A stretch of 64,000 nt of DNA from the NCBI GenBank assembly GCA_011037195.1, contig JAAEAF010003352.1, positions 1 through 64,000 of the forward strand. Reading direction: 5' to 3'. This document shows positions 44,568 to 55,239 of the stretch, in pieces (the first letter of the stretch is position 1; the number at the start of each line of letters is the position of its first letter). The DNA comes from Triatoma infestans. Its lineage: Eukaryota > Arthropoda > Insecta > Hemiptera > Reduviidae. The notes under the pieces are model-generated. The model did not search any database. It was not told where the DNA came from and saw nothing but the letters and a program-made list of their open reading frames with translations. The position numbers were made by a program, and so were the translations under genes.

Positions 44568-45056
44568 ATTTGAAATGTTATTGTGATGTTGTGTGTTTGT
44601 TGTATGTAGTAGCATGAGCGGTTTAGTAAAAGGGCTTGTATGTATGTTTGAGATAGAAGTATTAGTAATAATCAAGAGAGCACCACTGTTTTTAAAAATA
44701 GATATATTCTCTAAGAGAAATTAAGTTACTTTAAAACATCACAATAATAAGCTTATATTATAACTTAAAACTGGTACAGTTCTGATATGTTCTCCTTGGT
44801 GTCTACAACAAGTCTGTCTTGAAGGAATGCTCTCTTTAGCGGGGGATTTTTCTTTTACAAAAGAGTTGGCCTAACGGGTTTTTGTGCCTTTGTTTTCCTA
44901 ATAGCAATGACCTAGATTGTAGTATACCTGGCTCTTTTTACACTCTTTTTGAAAGTAAATTCACTATTTAATATATTAACAAAATTAGATTTTTTAAACT
45001 ATAAAATATTCTAAACTATTATTTTTCCATTTCGTTCTTCCACTACATATTCAAAA
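44568..45056 (+). repeat. dispersed 500-620 bp repeat, copy 3 of 3
   Basis: Same direction as 6620-7143. Shared: AGCATGAGCGGTTTAGTAAA and AGGGCTTGTATGTATG, GTCTGTCTTGAAGGAATGC, TACCTGGCTCTTTTTACAC, and CATTTCGTTCTTCCACTACA at the end. It is followed at once by an R1-like remnant. Confidence 0.6.
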
Positions 45057-45059
45057 CCT

Positions 45060-45640
45060 CTCTGGGCCTATATAGCTACCCCAAGGAACAACTAACAACA
45101 ACCAGGTCTAGTACAGGAATCCTGATCAGAGGTTAATCCATCTAAGATTTACACCAAATCGAACCATAACCTCAAAGAGAAAAACACTTCCACAGACATC
45201 CTGTTCCGACCAAAGGTCTTTGAATCTAATTCCCTCACAATCCGTAATGAGATAGATGGGTGTTTCTTCGTATCTCTCACACACAAATTCTACAAAAGAA
45301 GCCTAGCATAAGCCCCATTACGAAGATATGTCTCTTGAAATCACAATGCCCGACCAGAAACGTTTCATCATACCTTAAGAGACCCGGTCAAATGGTCTGT
45401 GATAGACACAGCAACTTTAGTCCCGTCCGGATCACAAATAAATATCTTTGACTGCCGACAAGCAGCTAAGTTCATCCATAGGGATAAATACTGTGAGGTC
45501 TTCCATGCATGGAACAGACAGGTGCCTAAACAATGCCAACAGTAGACTCAGTACCAATTAAGGGCAGAAGGACGCCCAATTTGCTCATCTTCTTATTCCC
45601 CGAGATACCCATATGAATTGGTAGTCATCTTTTAAAGCAT
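45060..45640 (-). pseudogene. R1-like LINE C-terminal remnant
   Basis: Minus-strand reading gives HMGISGNKK (about 45620-45590), the His-Gly-x-x-Gly-Asn block of RNase H. Further on comes LLVGHCDFKRHIFVMGLM followed by FCRIC (about 45350-45275), the segment and first cysteines of the zinc knuckle in R1-group elements. Several stops interrupt it. It is less AT-rich than the surroundings. Neighbouring copies of the group are at 31161, 47160 and 55240. Confidence 0.55.
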
Positions 45641-45649
45641 TCTAGTATT

Positions 45650-47140
45650 AATATGATGAATTCACGAGAGAACCCAGTGCCTTAGGCATCCCAATTAACC
45701 GAACAGATACAAACCCCCATTCAAATTAGAGTTACATAACCGGTAATCCGAGACACAACAAAGAGTAGTCTAGTGTGATAGTCTTTAATGCATAAAAATC
45801 AGAATTCCATTTCTTTGAAGACTTATAGTTACAATGTTGATTCAGTTTTTTCGCTTTCTGTTAAATAATTTCTGTAAGAAACAGTTATAATAAAATACTC
45901 TCATTAGAAATGATGACACTCTATTTACCCGGGACTTTATATACCATAATTATTATAAATATTTAAAAAAAAAATGATTAAAATATGTTTGATACCATAA
46001 GGAAAAGTTGTTAACAAGAGCTCTGTTTACAGAATGCAGGTAGTATATTTATATACATATATATATATATACTACCAATTTCAAAGCTGTCAATCTCCGA
46101 CAGCCTGACATCTGAAAGAAAATTATTCATAAGAAAAAAAGGTGTTTAAACATCTTCTTTTAAAAAAAGTATAAAATTAATTAAAACATAAAATATTTGT
46201 ATTTATCCATAGTTTTTAATTAACCAGATTGCTATTCTTTCTTTTAATTAATAAAAAACAATTAATTTAAAAAAAAATAAACTAGAAAAGATATTTTTTA
46301 CATAAGTAAGTCATGATTACTAAAAAAGGTACATTTACGAATTTAATAAAAAAAAAATTAAAGTAACAATATAAACCACGAAACACAAATTGTTTACCAT
46401 AGTAGTAAATTGATTATTTAAATACAATTATTACACTAACATGGAGCTAATTGCGAGTAGAAAAGATTGTTGATTATTTTACATCCATACTAATAGAGTA
46501 TGCTCAGAGTGTTAATGAGACTTTTAACATACTGAATTAATTAGTGTATATAACAAAATTTTTAATTAAAAAAATATCCTTCTTTCTTCTACATTAAAAT
46601 ATAGATCCGAGTGATTATATAAAATTTATATACACATATTTTTTTTTACAACTTCATTAAAATATAATTAGTGATTTATTATTCAATTAATACAATTTCT
46701 TTTGCTATTTTTAAGACTACAATGAGTTTTACTTTATATAATGAATTATACTCTATTACTACTTTGAACAAACTGATAATTCTAACAAATATACTAATAT
46801 ACCAAAGTACAGAGACCCTAAGAAGAGATCCTTTCATTATTCTAATTATTATTATAATCACATTATTTATGCGGAAAATTATTCACATTTAGTTCAAAAC
46901 AGTTCATTGCCTGACATGAACATGTGTATCTCATTTGATTTTTGAAATAGCTATTTTCTAGATTTATTTAACGGCCGACTTCAGAACAAGATTGTGGTTC
47001 CTTCTCAAGTTCATAATTTGAGACCCTTGTCAGACTTGGCATTTGTGGCCAGGCGTGATAGCACCTATTATCACACTTCAGCAGCCAACAAAGCACATTC
47101 TAGAAATTTACCTTTTAGACTGATACAATGAACCTATGTG
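45650..47140. other. AT-rich DNA, no gene seen
   Basis: Includes a palindromic (AT)n stretch at 46037-46075 (AGTATATTTATATACATATA and its mirror ACTACC side). No coding frame of substance. Confidence 0.45.
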
Positions 47141-47159
47141 TCCGTTTTTAGAGCGTTAT

Positions 47160-47951
47160 TAGATTAGATTAGATTCTAAGGGGGGAATTGGCTCTTCAGC
47201 CTACGCCACCGCGACACCCCAAGGATCTATTGTGGTACCCCCTAGTTGGACACCCTCCCCCGATCCTGTCCTTAGCCGGACTGTGGAATTGGGGGGGGGC
47301 TCCCAGGTGGTCGATCAGAGCACCTGCCATCAGAGCACCCTCTCGAGTCCTGCTTGCCTTAAAAGACTTAATAGGTCCGAGAGAGGGCCCTGGCTGAGGC
47401 TTGTTGGCACCAGCTTCTCTTTACCAAAGAGGCGGTACCTTAGCCAGACCAGCCCCTCGCACTGACATACCACGTGCAGTGCTGTCTCCTCTTCTTCCTG
47501 ACAAAACCTACATAGGCTACCCGTTGCCAGGCCCATGCGATGCATGTGCTTATTTAATCTACAATGGCCAGTAAGAACGCCAACTGCTATCCTTATGGCC
47601 GCCCGGCCTAGTTGGAGTAATTCCGCAGTTAGCTTAGGCGAGTGGCTACGGAAAACTTTTTCGCCTGCTTCTGGCCTGAAGTTTTGACCCACCTTCCCTT
47701 GATCGGTCCATGTCATTAAGACATGGATGCACTCCTGAGGCATCTTGAGACGCCACAGAACGGCTCCGGCCGATAAGTGCTCTCATTGAACCCTCCCGGG
47801 CTAGGCGGTCCGCCGCCTTATTGCCTCTGTAACCCGAGTGCCCAAGTACCCAAACCAGGAAGACCTTATTATGGCTACTAATTTCCCTGAGTGCACCTAG
47901 GCAGTCCCACACCAGCCTTGAGCTGATCTTCCACGAGTCAATTGCCCAATA
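47160..47951 (-). mobile_element. 5'-truncated R1-like LINE tail, 13-bp TSD, TCTAA-repeat tail
   Basis: Flanked by TTTAGAGCGTTAT (47147-47159 and 47952-47964). Minus-strand frames: SRLVWDCLGALREIS, VFLVWVLGHSGYRGNKAADR and LAREGS (RNase H end, about 47940-47775). After a frameshift come VGVLTGHCRLNKHMHRMGLA and the knuckle CRFC(x10)HVVCQC (about 47575-47465). The 3' untranslated region is GC-rich with G/C runs and ends in three TCTAA-type repeats instead of poly(A). Strong composition contrast with the flanks. Non-functional through truncation and frameshift. Confidence 0.75.
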
Positions 47952-47969
47952 TTTAGAGCGTTATACATA

Positions 47970-48110
47970 ATAATTAAATGAAATTAATATCTTCAAAAAC
48001 CCTTAGTATAATTCACGCTTCTGAAAGTTTCAGACTTGCCAATATTGTGTGTGAAGGATAAGGAAAAAAATCTGGTGTGAAACACTCACACACTATCATC
48101 TCTTACCTCA
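47970..48110 (-). repeat. CTTTCTCTTAC-family terminal fragment
   Basis: AAAAAAATCTGGTGTGAAAC and ACTCACACACTATCATCTCT (48064-48105) match the hairpin end of the family. Only this end is present. Confidence 0.45.
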
Positions 48111-48111
48111 A

Positions 48112-48522
48112 TTGATCAATTTGATTAACAAATATCTATTCTCATTTTCTTTATTGTTTACAAACTTTTTGTTGCATGTCATAAAAAACTGTGGTAGGGG
48201 TTATATATGTATAGCTTGTGTGATAAAATTCATGGAACGTTGTGAAAGTCGTATGTCGAATCGCATAGGGCATTTCAGATGCGCAGTGCATATCATCAGT
48301 AGTGCTGTCCTATGGAGTGATAAGAAGCATGCTATCACTAAAGCAGTCTGTTGGAATAATAAGGAAATAAAAATCATTTCCAGTGAATACTTCGAGATTT
48401 CGAAAATTTGGCGATTTCATACTTACAACATTAAGGGATATGAAAAAGTGCCCGTTAGGTTCATCATAAATATATGTGAGAATGTGCGCATGCCAGGAAT
48501 GTTAAGTCCTCGGTTATCTTAA
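48112..48522 (+). CDS. unidentified 136-codon open frame
   Basis: I do not recognise this product. The N-terminal third is hydrophobic (YLFSFSLLFTNFLLHVI), which could be a membrane segment or an accident of AT-rich DNA. The rest is mixed and has a few cysteines. There is no splice context, no neighbour gene and no promoter evidence. It begins within bases of a repeat end and may be part of an unrecognised element. Treat as a possible spurious frame. Confidence 0.15.
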   Translation: MINLINKYLFSFSLLFTNFLLHVIKNCGRGYICIACVIKFMERCESRMSNRIGHFRCAVHIISSAVLWSDKKHAITKAVCWNNKEIKIISSEYFEISKIWRFHTYNIKGYEKVPVRFIINICENVRMPGMLSPRLS

Positions 48523-48529
48523 GTTTAAT

Positions 48530-49380
48530 ATATACCGAACTCTACTCCATCCAGGCTCTTAGCTGTGAGTGAGAATGTATTGTGTGAATCTAAAGTATGT
48601 TTGGTGAAGATGAAAGATAAATTAGATTAGGCTTAGTTATTTTTGAATGAATGTATTTATTAGCATGAAAGTATTTATTGGCGAGTATGGTTTAGGTTAG
48701 GCTAAGTCTGTATGTATGATTTTATTTTAGGTTTAAGTACAAAAAGGATTAAAGGAATTTCAAGCAATCTACTCCTATAGGTGCAAATGTTTTTTTTGGT
48801 GTGCATATGTCATTTTGTTTGTGTGTGCATCTGAGAGTGGGACAGCACCCCGGTACAAAAGTAAATCTTTAGTGTTTAAGAGTAAAATTTTAACAAGATA
48901 AAATAGTTTGCAAGCTACGTACAATTAAGAGCTATGGCTGTATGGCGTCAGGGCTAATGCCAAAAAAAAAAATATATATATATATACCGGAGGCAATTTA
49001 ATCAAATCTGAGTTCTTTATTTTAAAATGCTGCATTAGTGTTCTTATCAAAACAATTTTCAGAACTCTTATCAAAACTAGGTAGCCATATGTCAGAAATG
49101 ATCTGGAAAGTGTTATGGTAGAACAGCAAGATGCAAGAGAGTTTGAGTGGTGAATTTCTAATAAAGATTCAGTATAGCTGTAGTCCGGTGTATGCTTGTG
49201 CATTTAGTGTCAATATGTAGTTTCCAAGTGGGTCTTGCATTCAACATTATGCTATGACAGAAAGACTTCTTAGTCTTTCTGATTTCTGGTAAGATTTACT
49301 AGTTGTTAATTTTTTTCTTCCATTTTATAATGGTTTAGCTACCGTTTCCATCTTTGAAATCAATGGGTCGATGTCTGTGG
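48530..49380. other. AT-rich DNA, no gene seen
   Basis: (AT)n at 48971-48985 after an A run. A 92-codon minus frame (48925-49203) resembles nothing known. Confidence 0.4.
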
Positions 49381-49389
49381 TTTTTAAGT

Positions 49390-49560
49390 CATTAATAATA
49401 ATAATAATCGTTTATTTAGTAATAAAAAAAAGTATACAATATACAAACACAATAAACGACATACCTTAGACTGAGACCATCAGGCGAGTCCTACAAATTA
49501 ATAAGATAATAAATTGCAACTAAATATAATACAAATAAAAAAAAGGAGATGAATTAATTA
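49390..49560 (-). repeat. probable LINE 3' end with (ATT)n tail
   Basis: Minus-strand text GTAGGACTCGCCTGATGGTC and TCAGTCTAAGGTATGTCG leads to AATAAACGATT and an (ATT)n tail, the look of a LINE 3' untranslated region. No coding part could be attached. Confidence 0.3.
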
Positions 49561-49859
49561 CAGTATCAATAAAATTAAATTATAATCAAAATCACATGCA
49601 ATAAAACAAGAAAGAAACATATACTGATTTTTAAAAAGTCCACATAATAAGTTCGGATTATACTCATAGTAAAGTATGTATCTCTCCGCCTGCGGGCACT
49701 CCTAGTAGAGCAACTTAAAAATCACAGAATTCATTTTTCACTCATGGAGGTTATAAGTTTTGTTGATGTAGATGCCGCATTTGGTATAGCATTCTGGACT
49801 ATTCTACAAACTTAGAAACACGAATACACTGCCCAGATTTCACATATTGTAGGCTTTTT

Positions 49860-50480
49860 CTTATAAAACATAAAAGACTCAACAAACATACGTTAACTAG
49901 AAGACAGAATCTAGCGAGAATCGAGCAACCCTGAGTCTTAAATTCTACAATTCTACCCTTAATCTCAACGAGTTAATTTAGATGGTAGAATGTTTAGCCA
50001 CTCAAACGCAGACATTAATCACAACTTTATCACATACATTATAGACAACTTATCGAACTAGTTCAAAAAATGGAAGCTACAGCTAAACGCTTTTGTGATG
50101 GCTGCAAATTCTTAATCTTAAAAATTGATAATCAGGAATCATAAGGACTATGGAATGTGCTATCCTAGCATGGATATAAGACTCACCTGGAGAATCATAC
50201 ATTAACACTAAACAACAACAGGCATACATCCAACCGAAACAGCTGTAACCACTTATTAACAGAAACAACATTCGAACACACTTATAATCGTAATTCCCTA
50301 CAATTCACTACTCAAACCTATCTTTGACATATGCCTGTCCAGTCTTGATAACAGCTAGTTATCCAGACTTAATGGTTACGAACATTTCAAAACAAATTGC
50401 ATTAAATGGCCTTTATCAGAAACATACGAATACCCAATGAACTCGGGACTTCCTAACATTTATAACAAACGATAAGGAAT
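49860..50480 (+). pseudogene. heavily decayed Jockey-group LINE remnant
   Basis: Fragments in several frames keep reading order: WFKKWKLQLN or KWKLQLNA (about 50063-50095), LTWR (about 50180), then PYNSLLKPIFD (about 50298-50330) and LITASYPDLM (about 50346-50378), ending YEYPMNSGLPNIYNKR. These match the thumb and C-terminal motifs of Jockey-group proteins loosely. Many stops. Low certainty. Confidence 0.35.
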
Positions 50481-50499
50481 AAGTCTCTTATAATTCAAT

Positions 50500-53400
50500 A
50501 AATTTCTTATTATAGTTTATTATCTTTCATTCACTACTGCCAGCACTATATTATATTGGCAAACCTATTATCATCAAGAAGATTGAAAAGCGCCATTGTA
50601 CTGGTATTATAATATGATGGTTGATAAATGGTATAACTGTAATTAAGACACAAACTGATTCTGAATTCCAATTTAATTTTAAAGATTTACTGAATAAGAA
50701 GAAAAGAGGTAATAAGGGTTGAGTGATCGAGCGAAGAGTGAAATATTGAATGGGGTCGCGTTGGCTTGAAGAGTGATGTGACTAGTTAAACCTCTTGCTT
50801 GATCTAAGCGTGGATGTGCTGGTAATAAGGGTTGAGTGATCGAGCGTGGATCTTTCAAGGTTGAAGTTGATGTAGCGACTGAATTTTATTCTTTTATGTT
50901 TATCTGATGACTCATTACTAAGTTTCAAAGATGACCATTGCTAGAGACAGTTTACCGTCACTTTCTGCTGGTAACAGGAATATTGTGATCATATCTAATT
51001 TTTTATATCGAGATTTCACCGGAGATACATGTATTGAGATCCATTGAGTCCATTTATAATAAATTGAAATTAAAAAAAAAAAATAGATTTAGAGTCAAAA
51101 CTAACATCATAGATCTCCCAGAACCCATTTGTTTGGAAAAATATATATTTCAAATTTATGTGTATGGGTTTACAAAATCATTTTTTCGTGCAGGCTTTAT
51201 GTCCAAAACTAACAGTCAGATAACGTGGACAGACATGCCAAGGAAACAACTTCACTATAAATATTACTTAAAAAAAGTGTATCAAACAAAATTCAATGCC
51301 TAGAGAGTGAATTGAACACAGTGCAAATAATTAGGGTTCCAAATCTCTGCAAAACTCTAATCAAGGACAATAAAAAAAATTAAAGTACAAAGCTTTAATT
51401 TAACGAATTGTAAGATTGATGATGTTTTACTGCATGGTAGATTTTTCTAGTAAAAACATTTTCCTTGATAAATTTGATGTCTTTTTTTTTTTGGCAGACT
51501 TATGACTCTCTGAAAGTTCATGTTGATTAATAACTGAAATGCCCATTGAGCCCATTGAACCAATTTTAAATTTAGTTAATGCCACATATGTACTTTATTT
51601 GATTGTGCTATCCAGTTGTTATTTTACTATGAACTGAAGAATCGTTTATCGGATGATCTGATCCCACCGTGATATCACCAGATGTAGTGGAATCGTTTAT
51701 TGTGATTCCTGAGGTATGTAGTAGATGTCTTGAAGAGGGCGGAAGTTAGTTTAGAGATTTTTGGAAGTTAGTGCTCGAATTATTAACACGGAATTTATAA
51801 AAATATACTGTATTTGTACAATAATTTAAACGTGAGTAATGGTAACTATTAACAAGAAATACTTAGAAATAAATAGGAGATAAATAACTAATAATTTAGA
51901 ATGATTAAAATAAATGAACTAAGATGCACAACTAAGGAAATAAGTATAAATAAAACCTGTATAGGGACGCGGAAACTGGTGCTCGTATAATAATCTTGAA
52001 GACGTACTGAAGTATACTCCTATAATCATCCCCTCTTCCAATGGGGCGAAGTTTATATATTAGTGTTAGCAATACTCACACCAAGACATCTGTCCTAGTG
52101 TGCGACCTTGGTTAGTTGGGTGCCCAGCGATTTAGGTCAGTGGCCAGCCTTAGCGGTCCTTGCTTTGATGTAAAGCAGCGACCCTTGGTTTTGTTTGTTT
52201 GGTCGCGGCCTTGTCTTGAAGACAGCACCCGGCTAGGCCACTAGTTATAAATTATTCTTTCTTTGTTATGGTTGTGAAGGTTTGACATTGCTATGACCTT
52301 GCCGTTTGACATTGCTATGACCTTGCCATGTCATTACAAATATGTTATTTTCTTGCCAATTTTTATTATATACACCCAGTTTTTTTTTTTGGTCTCCATT
52401 TCCGGTTCCATTTTGGGTATAACTATATAAGTAAAATAGGGTATAATAAATAAATATATAAATCTCTACCTAAGAAATTCATACATTAAAAAACAACTTA
52501 ATGTGCAAGAAAATTAGATGAATAAATTATTAGATAATTCATTGTATCGTTCAAGTTAGAAACAGAATTTCAAATTTACAACATACTATTTGCGTAATAG
52601 AACGATTTTTATATACATATTTATTTTAACGTAGATAATTAAAATAAAGGACATTTGACGTCTCTAGGTCCTTTAGAAATCAAATAAAGGACTGCCCTTT
52701 GAAATAAAGTACGTTTATTTCCTAACCACAATATATCTCAGTGATGGTCCACACCATTTCTTAGATACCGTGGCGTTGATACATTCAAAATATAAAGGAA
52801 CTCTTTGATACTATCACGAAAATCTGAAAAAACACCTAGTCTTTGACTCTAAATTTGAACTTTCTGTGATTTTTAATTTTTAACATATTTTTTTCATACA
52901 CATGTACTCTGCCATTTACTGAAACCTTTTTATTTTTTTTCAAAATGGACGGATCTCAAAATATATGTATTTCTGATGAAAAATTAAATTTAGAAAATTT
53001 GACCAGTTTTCCTATTATGTAGGAGAAAGTAAAAAAAAAAAAATATTAAAAGTAAAGTTAAAAAGTAAAAAGTTAAAATAGTTTGAATTGAAATAGCTGA
53101 GTTAAATTCCTCTTGAAATTTATATAATATTTATTTAGTTAGTTATTTATAAATACGGTGTTGTACCCCAGTTATAAGTTAATTATCTCGACATCAAACA
53201 AAACAAACACTATAGGAAACATTTAGAAACTACAGATATAAAAGAAAAAGAAGAAAAATAGAACATATAAAATAACAATGAATAGAATCTATACAAAAAG
53301 TATGAATATAAAAATCATAGTATTTAAAGATATAAAAACATTATACAAATATAGATACAAATACAACAAACAAAAACATACAAACATAGGAAACAATATG

Positions 53401-53640
53401 GTAAAAAGTGCATAAAACTATGAATTGAATAATAAGAATAATCAATTAGAAACTAGGTAAAAGGGAGAGCGTAAAAAAATAAAGCAGATAAATGAATCTA
53501 ACTATATAGATAAATAAACTATAGACTATACCACTAAACGGGAATTTACTTATTACATAATAACTGATATAAGTAACAATAACTAACTTAATATATAACT
53601 AATAATAAGTAACAATCTATTATAAATGCAAATATCTAGT
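50500..53640. other. AT-rich DNA with small repeats, no gene seen
   Basis: Contents seen: GGTAATAAGGGTTGAGTGAT is repeated at 50708 and 50821 (26-base match, period 113). A CTTTCTCTTAC-family scrap lies at about 50950-51050. Decayed SINE bodies like the one at 54697 lie at about 51180-51290 and 51480-51530. A GC-richer block lies at 52080-52240. A 24-base tandem pair starting TTTGACATTGCTATGACC is at 52281-52327. The 89-codon frame at 51034-51303 overlaps the SINE debris and is probably accidental. Confidence 0.4.
52745..53035 (-). repeat. CTTTCTCTTAC-family repeat, degenerate
   Basis: Reverse text includes CACCATTTCTTAGATACC, ATTTACTGAAACC, GTATTTCTGATGAAAAATTA, AAATTTGACCAG and GTAGGAGAAAGTAAA, in family order. 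One of the most diverged copies. Confidence 0.5.
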
Positions 53641-53649
53641 TAATATCTA

Positions 53650-54480
53650 ATTAATGACACTACTGCTGGAAAATGTAATAAATTTCATTAATGCTGGCAG
53701 GAAGAGATCACATTCCTTAAAATTCCGTTTCCAAGGGACATAAGTGTAGATATAGTAGATATAGTCTTCTTTTTTTTAAGACGCGTCAACATCTATAGTC
53801 ATTGGCGCCCGGAGCTTTTTTCAGTGCATTGACGGCCTCCGACAGTCAGCTGTAGAGGCTCCTATGAAGAAAAAATCTAAGGGCAGCACAGCTGGACTCG
53901 AACCCGGGTCCTCCGCTGGGAGCCCAGTACCATTAACCATTTAGCTATTCCCTTCCCTTCCCTTCGGATTGGGAATAATTTGTTGAATAATAAGTTTTAG
54001 AAAGCATAGGTTTATAGTGAGTATCTATTGTAGGAACATGGAAATCAATTCCAGCAATCTAGGACAATCTATATAATGATGTATGAGTTTGAAGAGAAAA
54101 ATAAGGTATGCTCTTCGCCTTCTGAAGGATCAAATTAAGGGAATCCAACACATCAGAATAAGCTAATCTTTCAGTTGATAAACCAATCATTTTAGCAATC
54201 CTTCTATGAAACAATACTGCACCAGTTCAATAGTATCAATGTGAATTTTATAATACGGGGTCCAAACTGGAGAAGCAAATTCAAATTGTGGACGAACCAA
54301 ATGCAAATACACTCTCATAAAACACTAAAGGGATTTCTAAAAGTAGTGGAATTCCTAAACACAAATCCCATCATTTTGTAACTATTGCTGACTATCTTTT
54401 CAATATGAGAGCTAAAGGAGAGTCTACCATCTAAGGAACTGCACAGATTATTTACAGAGTTATCAATAAATTAAAGGGTA
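53650..54480 (-). pseudogene. decayed LINE reverse transcriptase C-terminal half, split by a SINE
   Basis: Minus-strand reading gives LVRPQFEFASPVWTPYYKIH and IDTIE (about 54300-54230), the motif after the thumb where LINE proteins read R-P-x-L-E-Y-A-S-x-V-W. It is followed by FHRRIAKMIGLSTERLAYSD and VLDSLNLILQ (about 54210-54125) and QTHTSLYRLS. Beyond the SINE at 53766-53957, RNVISSC-like residues continue. The order is consistent with one element, broken by stops and frameshifts. Clade not assigned. Confidence 0.55.
53766..53957 (-). mobile_element. tRNA-derived SINE, reverse orientation
   Basis: Minus-strand head ATAGCTAAATGGTTAATGGT (A box region), CTGGGCTCCCAGCGGAGGAC, B box GGGTTCGAGTCC, AGCTGTGCTGCCCTTAG. 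It ends with CTCCGGGCGCCAATGACTAT, GTTGACGCGTC and a T-rich stretch on the plus strand (its A tail). It matches the SINE at 27750 at both head and 3' block and is better preserved in the A box. Confidence 0.75.
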
Positions 54481-54503
54481 TCATAACTCGCAATGATATA
54501 ACA

Positions 54504-54935
54504 AAAGAATATGTGGATGGGTCCGCAATGCTGGATAACATCTGGATTTTATCCGTCGTAGCACGCATATTTTTATTGTTCATGACCGGTTTCGGATTTT
54601 CATTCAGTGTCAGAACAAATTCATCAAGTTCGTGTAGAGAGTTTCACTTAAACATAATGTTTCTGTTACACTCACACTTGTTGGTTGTACGATATAAAGT
54701 AAAGTAAAGTAAAGTAATGCCTATTTTTTTCTGGCGGGCTTAACGTCCAACTACCAAATTAGGTGTCGTGGACGGGGCCGGAAGCACCTACATTACTATT
54801 AACATTTTTTTAAACAAATATAAAATTTAGTTATACGCTGGACTCGAACTGGGGTCCTCCCACTTACAAGTCCATGCTCATAACCAATACACCAACACCC
54901 GCCCCATGGTTGTACGATATATGTGGGGAGTTAAT
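54504..54935 (-). mobile_element. hammerhead-bearing element (GGAT family) carrying a nested SINE
   Basis: Left end TGGATGGGTCCGCAATGCTG and GATAACATCTGG, then the decayed core, TTCGTGTAGAGAGTTTCACT and ATAATGTTTCTGTTACACTC, all in the order seen at 60270-60420. The unit is split at TGGTTGTACGATATA by a SINE and resumes TGTGGGGAGTTAATG. The core at 54582-54617 reads CTGACAC in place of CTGACGA, so it should not cleave; stem II is also mismatched. Confidence 0.6.
54697..54906 (-). mobile_element. tRNA-derived SINE, second family, 15-bp TSD
   Basis: Flanked by TGGTTGTACGATATA (54682-54696 and 54907-54921). Minus-strand text: head GGGTGTTGGTGTATTGGTTA (A box), B box AGTTCGAGTCC (about 54842-54852), body with GTGCTTCCGGCCCCGTCCAC, 3' part GTTGGACGTTAAGCCCGCC, then a (TTTAC)n-type tail seen as AAGTAAAGTAAAGTAAAG on the plus strand. 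The 3' part differs from the SINEs at 27750 and 53766, so two SINE families exist here. Confidence 0.85.
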
Positions 54936-54950
54936 GTGCTTATGTGCGCA

Positions 54951-55205
54951 TGTGTGTATGTTTAATGACAAAATGGAATTATTATAAATTATGATTAGCT
55001 ATTAGAAAATAGTGTATAATAAATAGCATGTTTTGACGAATACGCCCCTCCCCCCGCTAATAAAAATGACTTGATAAAACACTGAGCATACTTAACAACA
55101 CTACTAAAATTTAGTTATAAAGTATTCTTCAAAATGTGCTATTTATTATACACTATTTTCTAATATCTAATTTTATAATAATTCTATTTTGTCATTAAAC
55201 ACACA
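54951..55205. repeat. inverted repeat with about 80-base arms
   Basis: GTGTATGTTTAATGACAAAA and TAGAAAATAGTGTATAATAA in the left arm (54951-55035) recur inverted in the right arm (about 55133-55205), followed by the (CA)n run. About 100 bases separate the arms. The structure resembles the paired units of the hammerhead elements, but no core is present. Confidence 0.6.
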
Positions 55206-55239
55206 CACACACGCACACGCACACACACACACACACATA
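55198..55239. repeat. (CA)n microsatellite
   Basis: ACACAC run with two CG interruptions, between the inverted repeat and the 3' end of the R1-like element. Confidence 0.8.

Noticed and set aside
47160..47175. Telomere-type repeat
   Set aside because: Only three TTAGA units, which fit better as the tail of the R1-like element; insect telomeres use TTAGG.
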